DNA of 64,000 nt from Planctomycetes bacterium MalM25 (GTDB taxonomy: Bacteria > Planctomycetota > Planctomycetia > Pirellulales > Lacipirellulaceae). The DNA lies in contig CP036424.1 of assembly GCA_007745835.1 (NCBI GenBank), positions 2,839,968-2,903,967 of the forward strand. Direction: 5' to 3'. Position numbers and translations under genes: made by a program. This document shows, one piece after another, positions 51,884-60,544 of the stretch (its first letter is position 1; each line of letters starts with the position of its first letter). The notes beneath the pieces were generated by a model. It was not told the origin of the DNA. It was given only the letters and a program-made list of their open reading frames with translations, and searched no databases.

Positions 51884-53158
51884 ATGCCTTCCCGCTACTG
51901 GTTCGTTGTCGGCACCTTTGCGCTCTCGGTGCTGCTTTACGTCGACCGGGCGTGCATCTCCGCGGCGAAGGAGTCGATGGTCGGCGACCTCGCCCTCGAC
52001 GAGAAGCAATGGGCCTGGGTGCTCGCCGCCTTCTCGCTCGGCTACGCGCTCTTTCAGACCCCTGGCGGTTGGCTGGCGGACCGCTTCGGTCCGCGGGTGC
52101 TGCTGACCTCGGTGGTCGCACTCTGGTCGGTCTTCACGGGCCTCACCGGCGCTGCGATCGGCCTCACGACCCTGATAGTTGCCCGCTTCGCTTTCGGCGC
52201 AGGCGAAGCGGGAGCGTTCCCCGGGATGGCGCGGGCCGCTTACTCGTGGATCCCGATGAACGAGCGCGGGTTGGTCCAGGGGATCAACTTCTCCGGATCT
52301 CGGTTCGGCGGCGCGTTGGCCCTCTTTGTTATGCCGCAGCTGCTCGCCGCGTTGGGGTGGCGCACCACGTTCGCGACGCTCATGGCCATTGGCTTCGTCT
52401 GGGCGATCGGCTGGTGGCTCTGGTTTCGCGACGAACCTACTCAGAAGTCCTCAGTGAGCCCCGAAGAGCTCGCTCTCATCGAATCTGGGCGGCAAGTTAC
52501 CTCCGAGGACCAGGAGCATGAGGCGGGCGATCTTACCGCCGGCGACTTGCTGCGTTCGGGCCGGATGGGCTTGCTCTGCCTGCAGTACTTCGCATCGAAC
52601 TTCACATTCTTTTTCTGCCTGACCCACTGGTTCCCGCACCTGAAGAGCGAGTTTGGCCTGAGCAGCGGCGCCGCCGGCGGCTACGCCGCCATGCCGCTCG
52701 TTTTCGGCGCGTTCGGCAACTGGTTCTCGGGCTGGCTGATCGACCGCCTCTATCGCTCGGGTCGCTGGCCTCTGTCTCGCCGATTGCCAGCCGCGATCGG
52801 CTTCTCGTTGGCGACCGCTGGCGTTTTGATGAGCATGCAACAGACCGAAGTCCTGCCGGCGGTGCTCTGGTTCTGTGTCGCGATCTTTGGTGCTGACATG
52901 ACGCTGGCCCCGAGCTGGTCGTGCTGCATGGACATCGGACAACGACATTCCGGCATGGTCTCCGGCACGATGAACATGGCGGGCAACGTGGGAGGGTTCA
53001 TCACGACGCTCGCCTACGCCTACCTGAAGGACTGGTCAGGCGCTCAGTCAACGTTCTTCTTCGTCGCCGCGGGGCTCAACGCGATCGCCGTCGTCTGCTG
53101 GCTGCTGCTCGACCCGCGCAAACCGCTCAGCGCTTCCGGCACGGGGGTTGATCGATGA
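51884..53158 (+). CDS. MFS transporter (ACS-like sugar-acid permease)
   Basis: 424-aa major facilitator with about 12 membrane helices. YVDRACISAAKESMVGDLALDEKQWAWVLAAFSLGYALFQTPGGWLADRFGPR is the first helix pair and motif A region of the anion:cation symporter branch that includes hexuronate, galactonate and glucarate carriers; FGAGEAGAFPGMARAAYSWIP follows. First gene of the operon; likely imports the sugar acid used by the enzymes downstream. The stop overlaps the next start (ATGA at 53155). Exact substrate unknown. Confidence 0.9.
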   Translation: MPSRYWFVVGTFALSVLLYVDRACISAAKESMVGDLALDEKQWAWVLAAFSLGYALFQTPGGWLADRFGPRVLLTSVVALWSVFTGLTGAAIGLTTLIVARFAFGAGEAGAFPGMARAAYSWIPMNERGLVQGINFSGSRFGGALALFVMPQLLAALGWRTTFATLMAIGFVWAIGWWLWFRDEPTQKSSVSPEELALIESGRQVTSEDQEHEAGDLTAGDLLRSGRMGLLCLQYFASNFTFFFCLTHWFPHLKSEFGLSSGAAGGYAAMPLVFGAFGNWFSGWLIDRLYRSGRWPLSRRLPAAIGFSLATAGVLMSMQQTEVLPAVLWFCVAIFGADMTLAPSWSCCMDIGQRHSGMVSGTMNMAGNVGGFITTLAYAYLKDWSGAQSTFFFVAAGLNAIAVVCWLLLDPRKPLSASGTGVDR

Positions 53159-54813
53159 CCCCCCTGAGAGGCATCACGATCGGCGCGGGGTACTTTGCGC
53201 GCTTCCATTTCGACGCTTGGCGACGGATGGACGACGTCGTCATCGAGGCGGTTGTCGATCGCGACGAAGCCCGAGCACGCGAGGCGGCCGAGCTGGTCGG
53301 CGCCTCGCGGTGGTTCACCGACGCGGCTGAAGCGCTCGACGCCGTGAAGCCCGACTTCGTCGACCTGGCGACGCCCCCCGCGGGGCGTCTCGCGCTCGTG
53401 GAGCTGTGCGCTGGCCACGGTGTCGACCTGATCAGCCAGAAGCCGCTGGCCGACGATTTGAAGGGCGCCGAAGCGATCGTCGCCGCCGCGAAGGCGGCCG
53501 GCGTCCGGCTGATGGTTCACGAGAACTTCCGCTACCAACCTTGGCGCCGCGAATCGAAGCGACTGATCGACGACGGGGCCATCGGCGAAGTCCACACGAT
53601 CACCGTCCGCACACGGCTGGGCGACGGCTGGGGACCCGACGCGTACCTCTCGCGTCAGCCCTACTTCCGCGAGATGCCCCGGCTGCTCATCCACGAGACG
53701 GGCGTCCACTTCTTCGACACCTTCCGCTACCTCGCCGGCGAGATCGACGAGGTCTCCGCCACCCTCCGCCGGATGAACCCGGTGATCGTGGGCGAGGACG
53801 CGGCGCTGGTCACGGTGCGGTTCGCCTCGGGCGCGGTCGGCGTGTGGGACTGCAACCGTTACAACGAATCGACCGACGAGAACCCGCGACTCACCTTCGG
53901 CGACACGTTCATCGAAGGGACTGAGGGCTCGATCCGACTCGACGGGGCAGGGCGCCTGTACCTCAAACGGCTGGGCGAACCGGAGACCGAGCACGCCTAC
54001 GATTGGAGCAACGAGGGCTTCGCCGGCGACTGCGTCTTCGCGACGCAGCGGCACTTTGTCGAGCGGCTCCGCTCGGGCGAGCCGTTCGAGACCTCCGGTG
54101 AGGATTACCTGCGTTCGCTCGCGGCCGTGGAAGCCGCTTACGAATCCGACGCCGCTGGGCGCCCCGTGCGGGTCGGCGCGCCACGGCGGATCGTCGATCT
54201 CACGCGTCCCATCGACGGCGACCTGCCGGGGGTCTCCATCCGCCCCGCCAAGCGGCTAGAAACCGACGGCTGGAACGCGACGACGCTCGAGATGTACTCG
54301 CACAGCGGCACCCATATGGACGCGCCGTGCCACTTCCTGCCGGAGGGCGCCAAGCTCGACCAGCAGGACCTGTCGGTCTGCTGCGGCCCGGCGCGCGTGA
54401 TCGACCTCACGCCGACCGAGCCGGCCGAGCTGCTCACCATCGAACGCTTCCAAACCGCCGCGGGGGACGCCCAATCGGGCGAGCGTCTGCTGCTGCGGAC
54501 CGACTGGCACAAACGCTACCCGGATGAGTCGTACCGCCACGCGCTGCCTCGGATCGGCGTCGAGCTGGCCGAGTGGTTCGTCGAGCGAGGCGTCGCCCTG
54601 CTAGGCGTCGAGCCCCCTTCGGTGGCCGATGTGAACGACCTCGAAGAAGTTACCGCGATTCATCGGATCTTGTTCGAGGGCGGCGTGTTGATTGTTGAAG
54701 GGCTTTGCGGGCTGGACACGCTGAAGAGCGATCGCGTTGAGCTGATCGCCTTGCCGTTGCGGATCGTTGACGGGGACGGCTCGCCCGTCCGCGCCATCGC
54801 CATCGAAAGCTGA
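53155..54813 (+). CDS. Gfo/Idh/MocA oxidoreductase fused to a cyclase-family hydrolase
   Basis: 552 aa, two enzymes in one chain. Residues 1-340: Gfo/Idh/MocA dehydrogenase with NAD-binding GITIGAGYFARFHFDAW, the catalytic QKPLA (Lys 96; usually EKP) and HENFRYQPW. Residues about 345-552: cyclase/kynurenine formamidase-like domain beginning IVDLTRPIDGDLPG, with the metal motif HSGTHMDAPCHF (about 383-394) and GVEPPSVADVN. Cyclase-family members hydrolyse cyclic amides or lactone-like bonds, so oxidation of a sugar followed by ring opening is a reasonable inference. ATGA overlap with the transporter gene. Confidence 0.9.
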   Translation: MTPLRGITIGAGYFARFHFDAWRRMDDVVIEAVVDRDEARAREAAELVGASRWFTDAAEALDAVKPDFVDLATPPAGRLALVELCAGHGVDLISQKPLADDLKGAEAIVAAAKAAGVRLMVHENFRYQPWRRESKRLIDDGAIGEVHTITVRTRLGDGWGPDAYLSRQPYFREMPRLLIHETGVHFFDTFRYLAGEIDEVSATLRRMNPVIVGEDAALVTVRFASGAVGVWDCNRYNESTDENPRLTFGDTFIEGTEGSIRLDGAGRLYLKRLGEPETEHAYDWSNEGFAGDCVFATQRHFVERLRSGEPFETSGEDYLRSLAAVEAAYESDAAGRPVRVGAPRRIVDLTRPIDGDLPGVSIRPAKRLETDGWNATTLEMYSHSGTHMDAPCHFLPEGAKLDQQDLSVCCGPARVIDLTPTEPAELLTIERFQTAAGDAQSGERLLLRTDWHKRYPDESYRHALPRIGVELAEWFVERGVALLGVEPPSVADVNDLEEVTAIHRILFEGGVLIVEGLCGLDTLKSDRVELIALPLRIVDGDGSPVRAIAIES

Positions 54814-54831
54814 CCCCCCAGGAACCGACCG

Positions 54832-55473
54832 ATGATGCGTCATCTCACTTCACTCGCCCTGCTCGCGCTTGCGGCTTCGACCGGCTCGGCGATCGAGATC
54901 GCTGTCGAGGCGGAGGACTTCGTCCGCCAGTCAAAGGACGAGGTCCGCCAGTGGCGCAAGACCTCCGCGACCGAGCAGCCCGAAGGACTCGCCGACCCCG
55001 ACCCCTCGCACCACGAGGGCGCGAGCGGTGGCGTCTACCTCGAGTTGCTGCCGGACACCCGAGTCACCCACGCCGACAAGCTCGAGAACGGCGTCAGCTT
55101 CTCCAACACGCCCGGCGTGGTTGGTGTGCTCGATTACCAAGTCGACTTCCCCGAGGCGGGGCGCTACTACGTGTGGGTCCGCGCCCACTCAACCGGCAGC
55201 GAGGACAACGGCATCCACGTCGGACTCAACGGCGAATGGCCCGATTCGGGCAAGCGGATGCAGTGGTGCGAAGGGAAGAAACAGTGGTGGTGGGAGAGCA
55301 AGCAACGCACCGAGAAGGCGCATTGCGGCGTCCGCTACAAGATTTACTTGGACGTGCCGACCGCGGGCGAGCACACCGTGTCGTTCTCGATGCGTGAGGA
55401 CGGCTTCGAGTTCGACAAGTTCCTGCTGACCACCGAGCGCGAGCGGACCCGCCCCGAGGGGGCCAACCCGTGA
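54832..55473 (+). CDS. Secreted carbohydrate-binding-like protein
   Basis: 213 aa: signal peptide (about 1-20) and a single jelly-roll-type domain opening EIAVEAEDFVRQSKDEVRQW, with YYVWVRAHSTGSEDNGIHVG and the C-terminal strand GEHTVSFSMREDGFEFDKFLL. The EAEDF...W and DGFEFDKFLL bookends match CBM35-like domains and the C-terminal domain of GH115 enzymes. No catalytic domain is attached. The only exported protein in the sugar-acid operon; it may bind the polysaccharide or glycoside that supplies the substrate. GTGA overlap with the next gene. Confidence 0.75.
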   Translation: MMRHLTSLALLALAASTGSAIEIAVEAEDFVRQSKDEVRQWRKTSATEQPEGLADPDPSHHEGASGGVYLELLPDTRVTHADKLENGVSFSNTPGVVGVLDYQVDFPEAGRYYVWVRAHSTGSEDNGIHVGLNGEWPDSGKRMQWCEGKKQWWWESKQRTEKAHCGVRYKIYLDVPTAGEHTVSFSMREDGFEFDKFLLTTERERTRPEGANP

Positions 55474-56702
55474 GCCTGAGGCTCGGCTGCATCGCCGACG
55501 ACTACACCGGCGCGACCGACCTGGGCGCGATGCTGGCGCGCGCCGGGATGCGCGTGCTGTTGGTGTTCGGCGACCCGGCCGAGCCTCTTGCGCCGGAAGG
55601 GTACGACGCGGCGATCATCGCCCTCAAGTCACGGTCGATCCCGCCAGGGGACGCCGTCGCGCAATCCCTGTCGGCGCTCGCCTCGCTCCAAGCCGCCGGC
55701 GCGCAGCGGTTCTTCTTCAAGTACTGCTCGACGTTCGACTCGACGCCCGAAGGGAACATCGGCCCCGTCGCCGAGGCGCTCGCCGACGAGCTCGACGTGC
55801 GGCGGGTGGCCTTCTGCCCCGCGTTCCCGGAGAACGGGCGGACGGTCTACAACGGCTGTCTCTTCGTGCACGGCAAGCCGCTGAACGAATCGGGCATGGA
55901 AGAGCACCCGCTGAACCCGATGACCGACGCCAACCTGGTACGCTGGCTTGGCCGGCAAACCGAGCGTGAAGTCGCGATCCTTTCGTACGACGCCCTCGAC
56001 GACGGCGCCCCAACGATCGGCTTCGACTCGTTCTACGTCGCGGACGCGCTCAAAGACGCCCATCTCAAGAATCTTGCCGCGGAGATCGCCAAAGATCGCT
56101 TGAGCACCGGCGGCTCGGCGATCGGGTACTGGCTCGCGAGGGCGCTTCTCCAGGGTGACGAACGCGAAGCCTCGGTCGGCCTCGGAGAGTTCGACGGACG
56201 CTGCGCCGTTCTCGCCGGCAGCTGCTCAACGGCGACCCAGCGCCAAGTGGCCGCGATGCGAGCTGCCAGCCCCGCGATGCGGGTCGATCCGCTGGCCCTC
56301 GCTTCGGGCGATCAAACGGTTGAGATGATCCTCGCCTGGGCCGCCGCCCAGCCCCAAGACACCCCGTTCATGATTCACTCGACCGCCGACCCGGAGGGGG
56401 TCGCTCTGGCTCACGAAAGGCTGGGACGCGAGCGGGCGTGCGAACTGATCGAGCGGACGCTCGGACGGGTCGCCGCCGGCCTGATCGACACGGGCGTGCG
56501 GAAGCTGATCGTCGCCGGGGGCGAGACCTCCGGCGCCGTGCTCCGCGAGCTGAGGATCGACGCGGTGCGGATCGGCCCCGAGATCGAGCCGGGCGTCCCC
56601 TGGGTCGCTTCGCTCGGGAAGCCCCGCCTGGCGCTCGCGCTCAAGTCGGGCAACTTCGGCTCCGATGACTTCTTCTCCCGCGCTTTGGAGCAGTTGGCAT
56701 GA
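55470..56702 (+). CDS. otnK: Four-carbon acid sugar kinase family protein (OtnK-like)
   Basis: 410-aa DUF1537-family kinase. N-terminal motif GCIADDYTGATDLGAMLARAG is diagnostic; FFKYCSTFDSTPEGNIGPV and FCPAFPENGRTVYNGCLFVHGKPL follow, and the nucleotide-binding C-terminal domain has VAGGETSGAVLREL, GVPWVASL and KSGNFGS. OtnK phosphorylates 3-oxo-tetronate at O-4. GTG 55470 overlaps the previous stop, and the following OtnC-type gene overlaps by ATGA, the order expected for the kinase-decarboxylase pair. Confidence 0.92.
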   Translation: MSLRLGCIADDYTGATDLGAMLARAGMRVLLVFGDPAEPLAPEGYDAAIIALKSRSIPPGDAVAQSLSALASLQAAGAQRFFFKYCSTFDSTPEGNIGPVAEALADELDVRRVAFCPAFPENGRTVYNGCLFVHGKPLNESGMEEHPLNPMTDANLVRWLGRQTEREVAILSYDALDDGAPTIGFDSFYVADALKDAHLKNLAAEIAKDRLSTGGSAIGYWLARALLQGDEREASVGLGEFDGRCAVLAGSCSTATQRQVAAMRAASPAMRVDPLALASGDQTVEMILAWAAAQPQDTPFMIHSTADPEGVALAHERLGRERACELIERTLGRVAAGLIDTGVRKLIVAGGETSGAVLRELRIDAVRIGPEIEPGVPWVASLGKPRLALALKSGNFGSDDFFSRALEQLA

Positions 56703-57331
56703 CCGAAGACCAGGCGCGCGAACAGATCATCCTGCACGGCGAGTCGCTCCACCGGCGTGGCTTCGGGGTCGGCTCGTCGGGCAACCTGAGCGTGCGCGTC
56801 GGCGACCGCTACGTGATGACGCCCACGAACGCTTGCCTCGGTCGGCTCGACCCCGAGCGGCTCTCGCTGCTCGACGCCGACGGCGAGCACCTGGCGGGCG
56901 ACGCGCCGACCAAGGAATCGTTCCTCCACCTAGCGACCTACGGCAAGCGGCCCAAGGACACGGCGATCGTGCACCTGCACTCGACCTACTCGGTCGCCGT
57001 CTCGTGCCTCGCGGAGGTGAACCAGGAGGATGTCCTCCCGCCGCTGACGGCGTACTACGTGATGCGTGTCGGCAGGTTACCGCTCGTGCCGTACTACCCG
57101 CCGGGCGACAAGACGCTCGCCGACGCGGTCGCGAAGCTGGCGGACAAGCACCACGCGATCCTGCTGGCGAACCACGGGCCGATCGTCGCTGGCACGAGCC
57201 TCGACCGGGCGGCCTACGCGATGGAAGAGCTCGAAGAGACCGCCAAGCTGCACCTGTTGCTCCAAGGCCACGCCACCCAACCCCTCACCCCGGCGCAGGT
57301 CGATGACCTCCGCGCCCGCTTCCCCAACTGA
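56699..57331 (+). CDS. otnC: Class II aldolase family 3-oxo-tetronate 4-phosphate decarboxylase (OtnC-like)
   Basis: 210 aa. Class II aldolase/adducin fold with GFGVGSSGNLSVR, MTPTNACLGRLDPERL, the zinc-binding HLHSTYSVAVS and the later HHAILLANHGPIVAG. In the characterised pathway OtnC decarboxylates 3-oxo-tetronate 4-phosphate to dihydroxyacetone phosphate. Adjacent, overlapping OtnK gene strongly supports this assignment over fuculose-phosphate aldolase. Confidence 0.88.
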   Translation: MTEDQAREQIILHGESLHRRGFGVGSSGNLSVRVGDRYVMTPTNACLGRLDPERLSLLDADGEHLAGDAPTKESFLHLATYGKRPKDTAIVHLHSTYSVAVSCLAEVNQEDVLPPLTAYYVMRVGRLPLVPYYPPGDKTLADAVAKLADKHHAILLANHGPIVAGTSLDRAAYAMEELEETAKLHLLLQGHATQPLTPAQVDDLRARFPN

Positions 57332-57345
57332 TTGATCCGCTGCCG

Positions 57346-57633
57346 ATGTACGTCGTGCTCGTTAAGTTCCGCCTCGCCCCCGACTTCGTTGACGCGTTCC
57401 GCCCGCTGGTGCTGGCGCAGGCCGTCAACTCGCTCGAGCGCGAGGAGGGCTGCCGGCGGTTTGACGTGGCCTTTGATCCGGACGAACCGACCGCCTGCCT
57501 GCTTTACGAACTGTACGACGACCGCGCCGCCTTCGACACGCACCTGAAAACGGGCCACTTCAAGCGGTTCGACGCCGACGTGTCGGCGGGAGTGCTCAGC
57601 AAGGACATAACCTTCTGGACCCTGTATAACTGA
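57346..57633 (+). CDS. ABM-domain (putative monooxygenase) protein
   Basis: 95-aa antibiotic-biosynthesis-monooxygenase fold: YVVLVKFRLAPDFVDAFRPL, REEGCRRFDVAFDPDEP and YELYDDRAAFDTHLKTGHFK. Members are small dimeric ferredoxin-like proteins; several sit in sugar catabolic operons without a known reaction. 14 nt after OtnC; its TGA shares one base with a possible ATG of the next gene (TGATG at 57631). Confidence 0.87.
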   Translation: MYVVLVKFRLAPDFVDAFRPLVLAQAVNSLEREEGCRRFDVAFDPDEPTACLLYELYDDRAAFDTHLKTGHFKRFDADVSAGVLSKDITFWTLYN

Positions 57634-57695
57634 TGACTCGCCTCTCCAACCGCCGCTCCCTCCATTCGCGTCTGACGCCCGCCAACGCATCCTCT

Positions 57696-58790
57696 ATGCG
57701 CACTTATAAGATCGCTCTGCTGCCTGGCGATGGGATCGGGCCCGAGATCCTGGACGCCTCGCTGCCGCCGATCGAGAAGGCCGTGGCGGCCGCGGGCGGC
57801 CTGCGGTTGGAATACACGCGGCACGAGGCCGGCGCGGAACTGTTTCGCCGCAGCGGTGTCGCCCTGCCGGATGAGACCCTCGCCGACTGTCTCGCGGCCG
57901 ACGCGGTCCTCCTCGCCGCGATCGGCATGCCCGACGTCCGCAAGCCGGACGGCACCGAGGTGCAGCCCGAGATGATGGTCGGCCTCCGCCGCGCCATGGG
58001 GCTCCACTCGGCGGCCCGGCCCGTGAAGCTCTACCCCGGCGTCCGCACGCCGCTGGCCGACCCGGGCGCGGGGATCGACCTGGTGATCGTCCGCGAGAAC
58101 CTGGAGGGCCTGTTCGCCTCGTACGGCGGGGGCTCGATCGTCGAGGACCAGGTGGCGACCGATACGATCGTCGTCACGCGTGAGGGGACGGCCAAAGTGG
58201 TCGATTTCGCCTTCCGCCTCGCCCGCCGACGGAAAGGCCGGCCGCTCGACGGGAAGCCGCGGGTCACGTGCGTCGACAAGGCGAACGTCTTCCGCAGCTT
58301 CGCCTTCTTCCGCAAGGTCTTCTTCGATGTCGCCAAGCAGTACGACGACATCACGGCCGACTCCGCGTACGTCGACGCGATGTGCCTCTACCTCCTGAAC
58401 CATCCCGACGCGTACGACGTGCTCGTCATGGAAAACCAGTTCGGCGACATCCTGTCCGATCTGACCGGCGGGCTGGTCGGCGGGCTCGGCATGGCGCCCT
58501 CGGGCGAGATCGGCGCCGACAAAGCGCTGTTCCAGCCGTCGCACGGCTCGGCGCCCGACATCGCGGGGCAGGGGGTCGCCAACCCGGCCGCGATGATCCT
58601 CTCAGCGGCCATGATGCTCGAGTGGCTCGCCGCCGAGCAGAAGGACCCGCAGGCTTCTGAGGCCGCCCGGCTGCTCGACGACGCCGTGGCGACCGCCCTG
58701 ACCGACCCGCGCAACCACACGCGCGACCTGGGCGGCGAGGCGACCACCCGCACCTTCGCCGACGCCGTCACCGCCGCGTTGCCCGGCTGA
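57696..58790 (+). CDS. Isocitrate/isopropylmalate dehydrogenase family protein
   Basis: 364-aa NAD(P)-dependent beta-decarboxylating dehydrogenase. ALLPGDGIGPEIL, VRENLEGLF, CVDKANVFR (catalytic Lys), YVDAMCLYLL and signature NQFGDILSDLTGGLVGG are intact. Possible substrates are isopropylmalate, tartrate, malate or a related hydroxy-acid; as it closes the OtnK/OtnC operon, a sugar-acid role (tartrate dehydrogenase-like) is more likely than leucine synthesis. The frame also has an ATG at 57633 overlapping the upstream stop, but the 21 extra residues are unlike the family, so I prefer 57696. Confidence 0.88.
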   Translation: MRTYKIALLPGDGIGPEILDASLPPIEKAVAAAGGLRLEYTRHEAGAELFRRSGVALPDETLADCLAADAVLLAAIGMPDVRKPDGTEVQPEMMVGLRRAMGLHSAARPVKLYPGVRTPLADPGAGIDLVIVRENLEGLFASYGGGSIVEDQVATDTIVVTREGTAKVVDFAFRLARRRKGRPLDGKPRVTCVDKANVFRSFAFFRKVFFDVAKQYDDITADSAYVDAMCLYLLNHPDAYDVLVMENQFGDILSDLTGGLVGGLGMAPSGEIGADKALFQPSHGSAPDIAGQGVANPAAMILSAAMMLEWLAAEQKDPQASEAARLLDDAVATALTDPRNHTRDLGGEATTRTFADAVTAALPG

Positions 58791-58869
58791 GAGAACGTTC
58801 GACACCCTCCATCGATCGTTCGGAAATACCAGATCGGCAGCGGGCTGAAAGCGGCTAGATTGGATGGAT

Positions 58870-58901
58870 GCGTTCCGGGGGCGATCGCGCCCCCGGAACG
58901 C
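58870..58901. terminator. Perfect 14-bp hairpin after the sugar-acid operon
   Basis: Arms GCGTTCCGGGGGCG (58870-58883) and CGCCCCCGGAACGC (58888-58901) with loop ATCG. Very stable, 80 nt after the dehydrogenase stop and 60 nt before the DUF1559 start. There is no T-run, so it may be an operon terminator, a leader hairpin of the next gene, or both. Confidence 0.5.
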
Positions 58902-58961
58902 ACCCCTCCTCCAAGCCCGCACGGCGGGCGTCGTTTTCCCAATCTGGCAAGGACCGTCGCC

Positions 58962-60005
58962 ATGCAAGCCGAGCGCGCCCCGCGTCGGGGTTTTACGCTG
59001 GTTGAGCTGCTGGTCGTGATCGCCATCATCGGCATCCTCGTCGCCCTGCTGCTGCCCGCGGTGCAAGCGGCGCGCGAAGCGGCTCGGCGCACCCAGTGCA
59101 TCAACACCGAGAAGCAGATCATCCTGGCTCTGCTGATGACCCACGACGTCAGCGAGGCGTTCCCCCAAGGAATCAGCATCCCAACACGGGGCCGGGTCGG
59201 GCCGAGCTGGACCACCAACCTCCTGCCGTACATGGAAGAGCAGGCCGTGTACGACCAGATCTACGACTGGCTGGTGGAAAAATCGAACAACCCCGGGCTC
59301 ACCCTCGCGGCGGGCGATCCGCTCATCGAGGTCTTCGCGAGCAACAAATCCGCGTTCCGCTGCGCCTCCTCGACGATGGCGGACGCCGACACGAATCCGC
59401 AGTACAGCGGGACCGGGAACCCGCCAAACAACCCCCAGATGGGCACCTCGAACTACCGCGGCTGCCGGGGAGTCCGCGACAACGCGGGCAACAACCTCAG
59501 CAAGAACGTGAACTGGTTGCCCAACGAATTCAACGGATTCCAAGGCGTTCCCAACAACACGCCGCGGCCGATCAGCACCCTGATCGGTGTGCTGTACCCG
59601 GGCTCGCCCGACCGGCTCGACGGCCCCACGAGCATCAGCAAGATCACCGATGGCACGTCGAAAACGATCATCATCGGCGAAGTCGAGCAACGCGAGCCGC
59701 CCGCCAGCGCGCCGAGCAACGTGGAGCTGTGGGAGACCACCCAGGGGTCCGACGACGGCAAGTACCGCTGGCCCACTTGGCCCGGCTCGCACGGCGATAA
59801 GGACGACACGCTGTTCAACATGTGGTTCGAGAGCCGCTCCTCGGTCAACTGGTACGACCGCGATGCCGCCAGCAGCGCCCACCCGGGTGGGGCCGTCTTC
59901 GGCTTCTGCGACGGTTCGGCCCACTTCATCTCCGAATCGATCGTGTGGCAGGCCTACGCCGGCCTCGGTACCCGTGCCGGCGGCGAGACCGATCTCGAGT
60001 TCTGA
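58962..60005 (+). CDS. DUF1559 pseudopilin-like protein
   Basis: 347 aa. Signal [43 protein letters not shown] helix and C-terminal [23 protein letters not shown] 58962 leaves a short basic leader ([10 protein letters not shown]); the upstream open frame runs through the hairpin and is not coding-like. It pairs with the lipoprotein gene 29 nt downstream, repeating the DUF1559-lipoprotein arrangement at 15780-17271. Confidence 0.92.
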   Translation: MQAERAPRRGFTLVELLVVIAIIGILVALLLPAVQAAREAARRTQCINTEKQIILALLMTHDVSEAFPQGISIPTRGRVGPSWTTNLLPYMEEQAVYDQIYDWLVEKSNNPGLTLAAGDPLIEVFASNKSAFRCASSTMADADTNPQYSGTGNPPNNPQMGTSNYRGCRGVRDNAGNNLSKNVNWLPNEFNGFQGVPNNTPRPISTLIGVLYPGSPDRLDGPTSISKITDGTSKTIIIGEVEQREPPASAPSNVELWETTQGSDDGKYRWPTWPGSHGDKDDTLFNMWFESRSSVNWYDRDAASSAHPGGAVFGFCDGSAHFISESIVWQAYAGLGTRAGGETDLEF

Positions 60006-60034
60006 ACGAACCGACCCCAAACGTAAGTTGCGCT

Positions 60035-60454
60035 ATGAATCTTATTGGGCGTGCTGGGTGCGTCTCGTTGCTGGCCCTCTCCATGGGGTGCGGCGGCGGG
60101 CCGAAGATGGCGAACGTCTCGGGCGTCGTGACCCTCGAAGGCGAGCCGGTTCCTAACGTCGTCGTCCGCTTTCAGCCGCTTCCCCCCGAAGGGGAGTCCT
60201 TCGCGACGGGCAAGGCGGCCTTTGGCGAGGCGGGAGCCGATGGCAAGTTCCGCCTCTCGACCTATGGCGAGTACGACGGGGCGGTCGTCGGCGTCCACCG
60301 CGTGACGGTCAGCAGCCTCGACTCTTCGCCCCTTCCGGGGACGGCGCCCCCCGACTTCCGGGTCGAGGTGGCCCCCGGCTCGAACGACCTGGAAATCGCG
60401 CTGAGCCCCGCCGCCACGAACGTCCCCGGCTTCTCCGACGACGCCGCTCGCTGA
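60035..60454 (+). CDS. Carboxypeptidase-regulatory-like lipoprotein
   Basis: 139 aa. Lipobox ALSMGC (Cys 19), then SGVVTLEGEPVPNVVVRFQP, EAGADGKFRLSTY and VGVHRVTVSS, the same transthyretin-like layout as the lipoprotein at 15780-16214. Located directly after a DUF1559 gene. Function unknown; proposed partner of the pseudopilin. Confidence 0.85.
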   Translation: MNLIGRAGCVSLLALSMGCGGGPKMANVSGVVTLEGEPVPNVVVRFQPLPPEGESFATGKAAFGEAGADGKFRLSTYGEYDGAVVGVHRVTVSSLDSSPLPGTAPPDFRVEVAPGSNDLEIALSPAATNVPGFSDDAAR

Positions 60455-60544
60455 GCGAACCGGCCGCGACGGCCGCGACGACTCGGTTCTGATCCGGCGA
60501 TGAATGCGTTAGGATCGGGCGCGTCTCGCCCCCGGAGCCACGCT

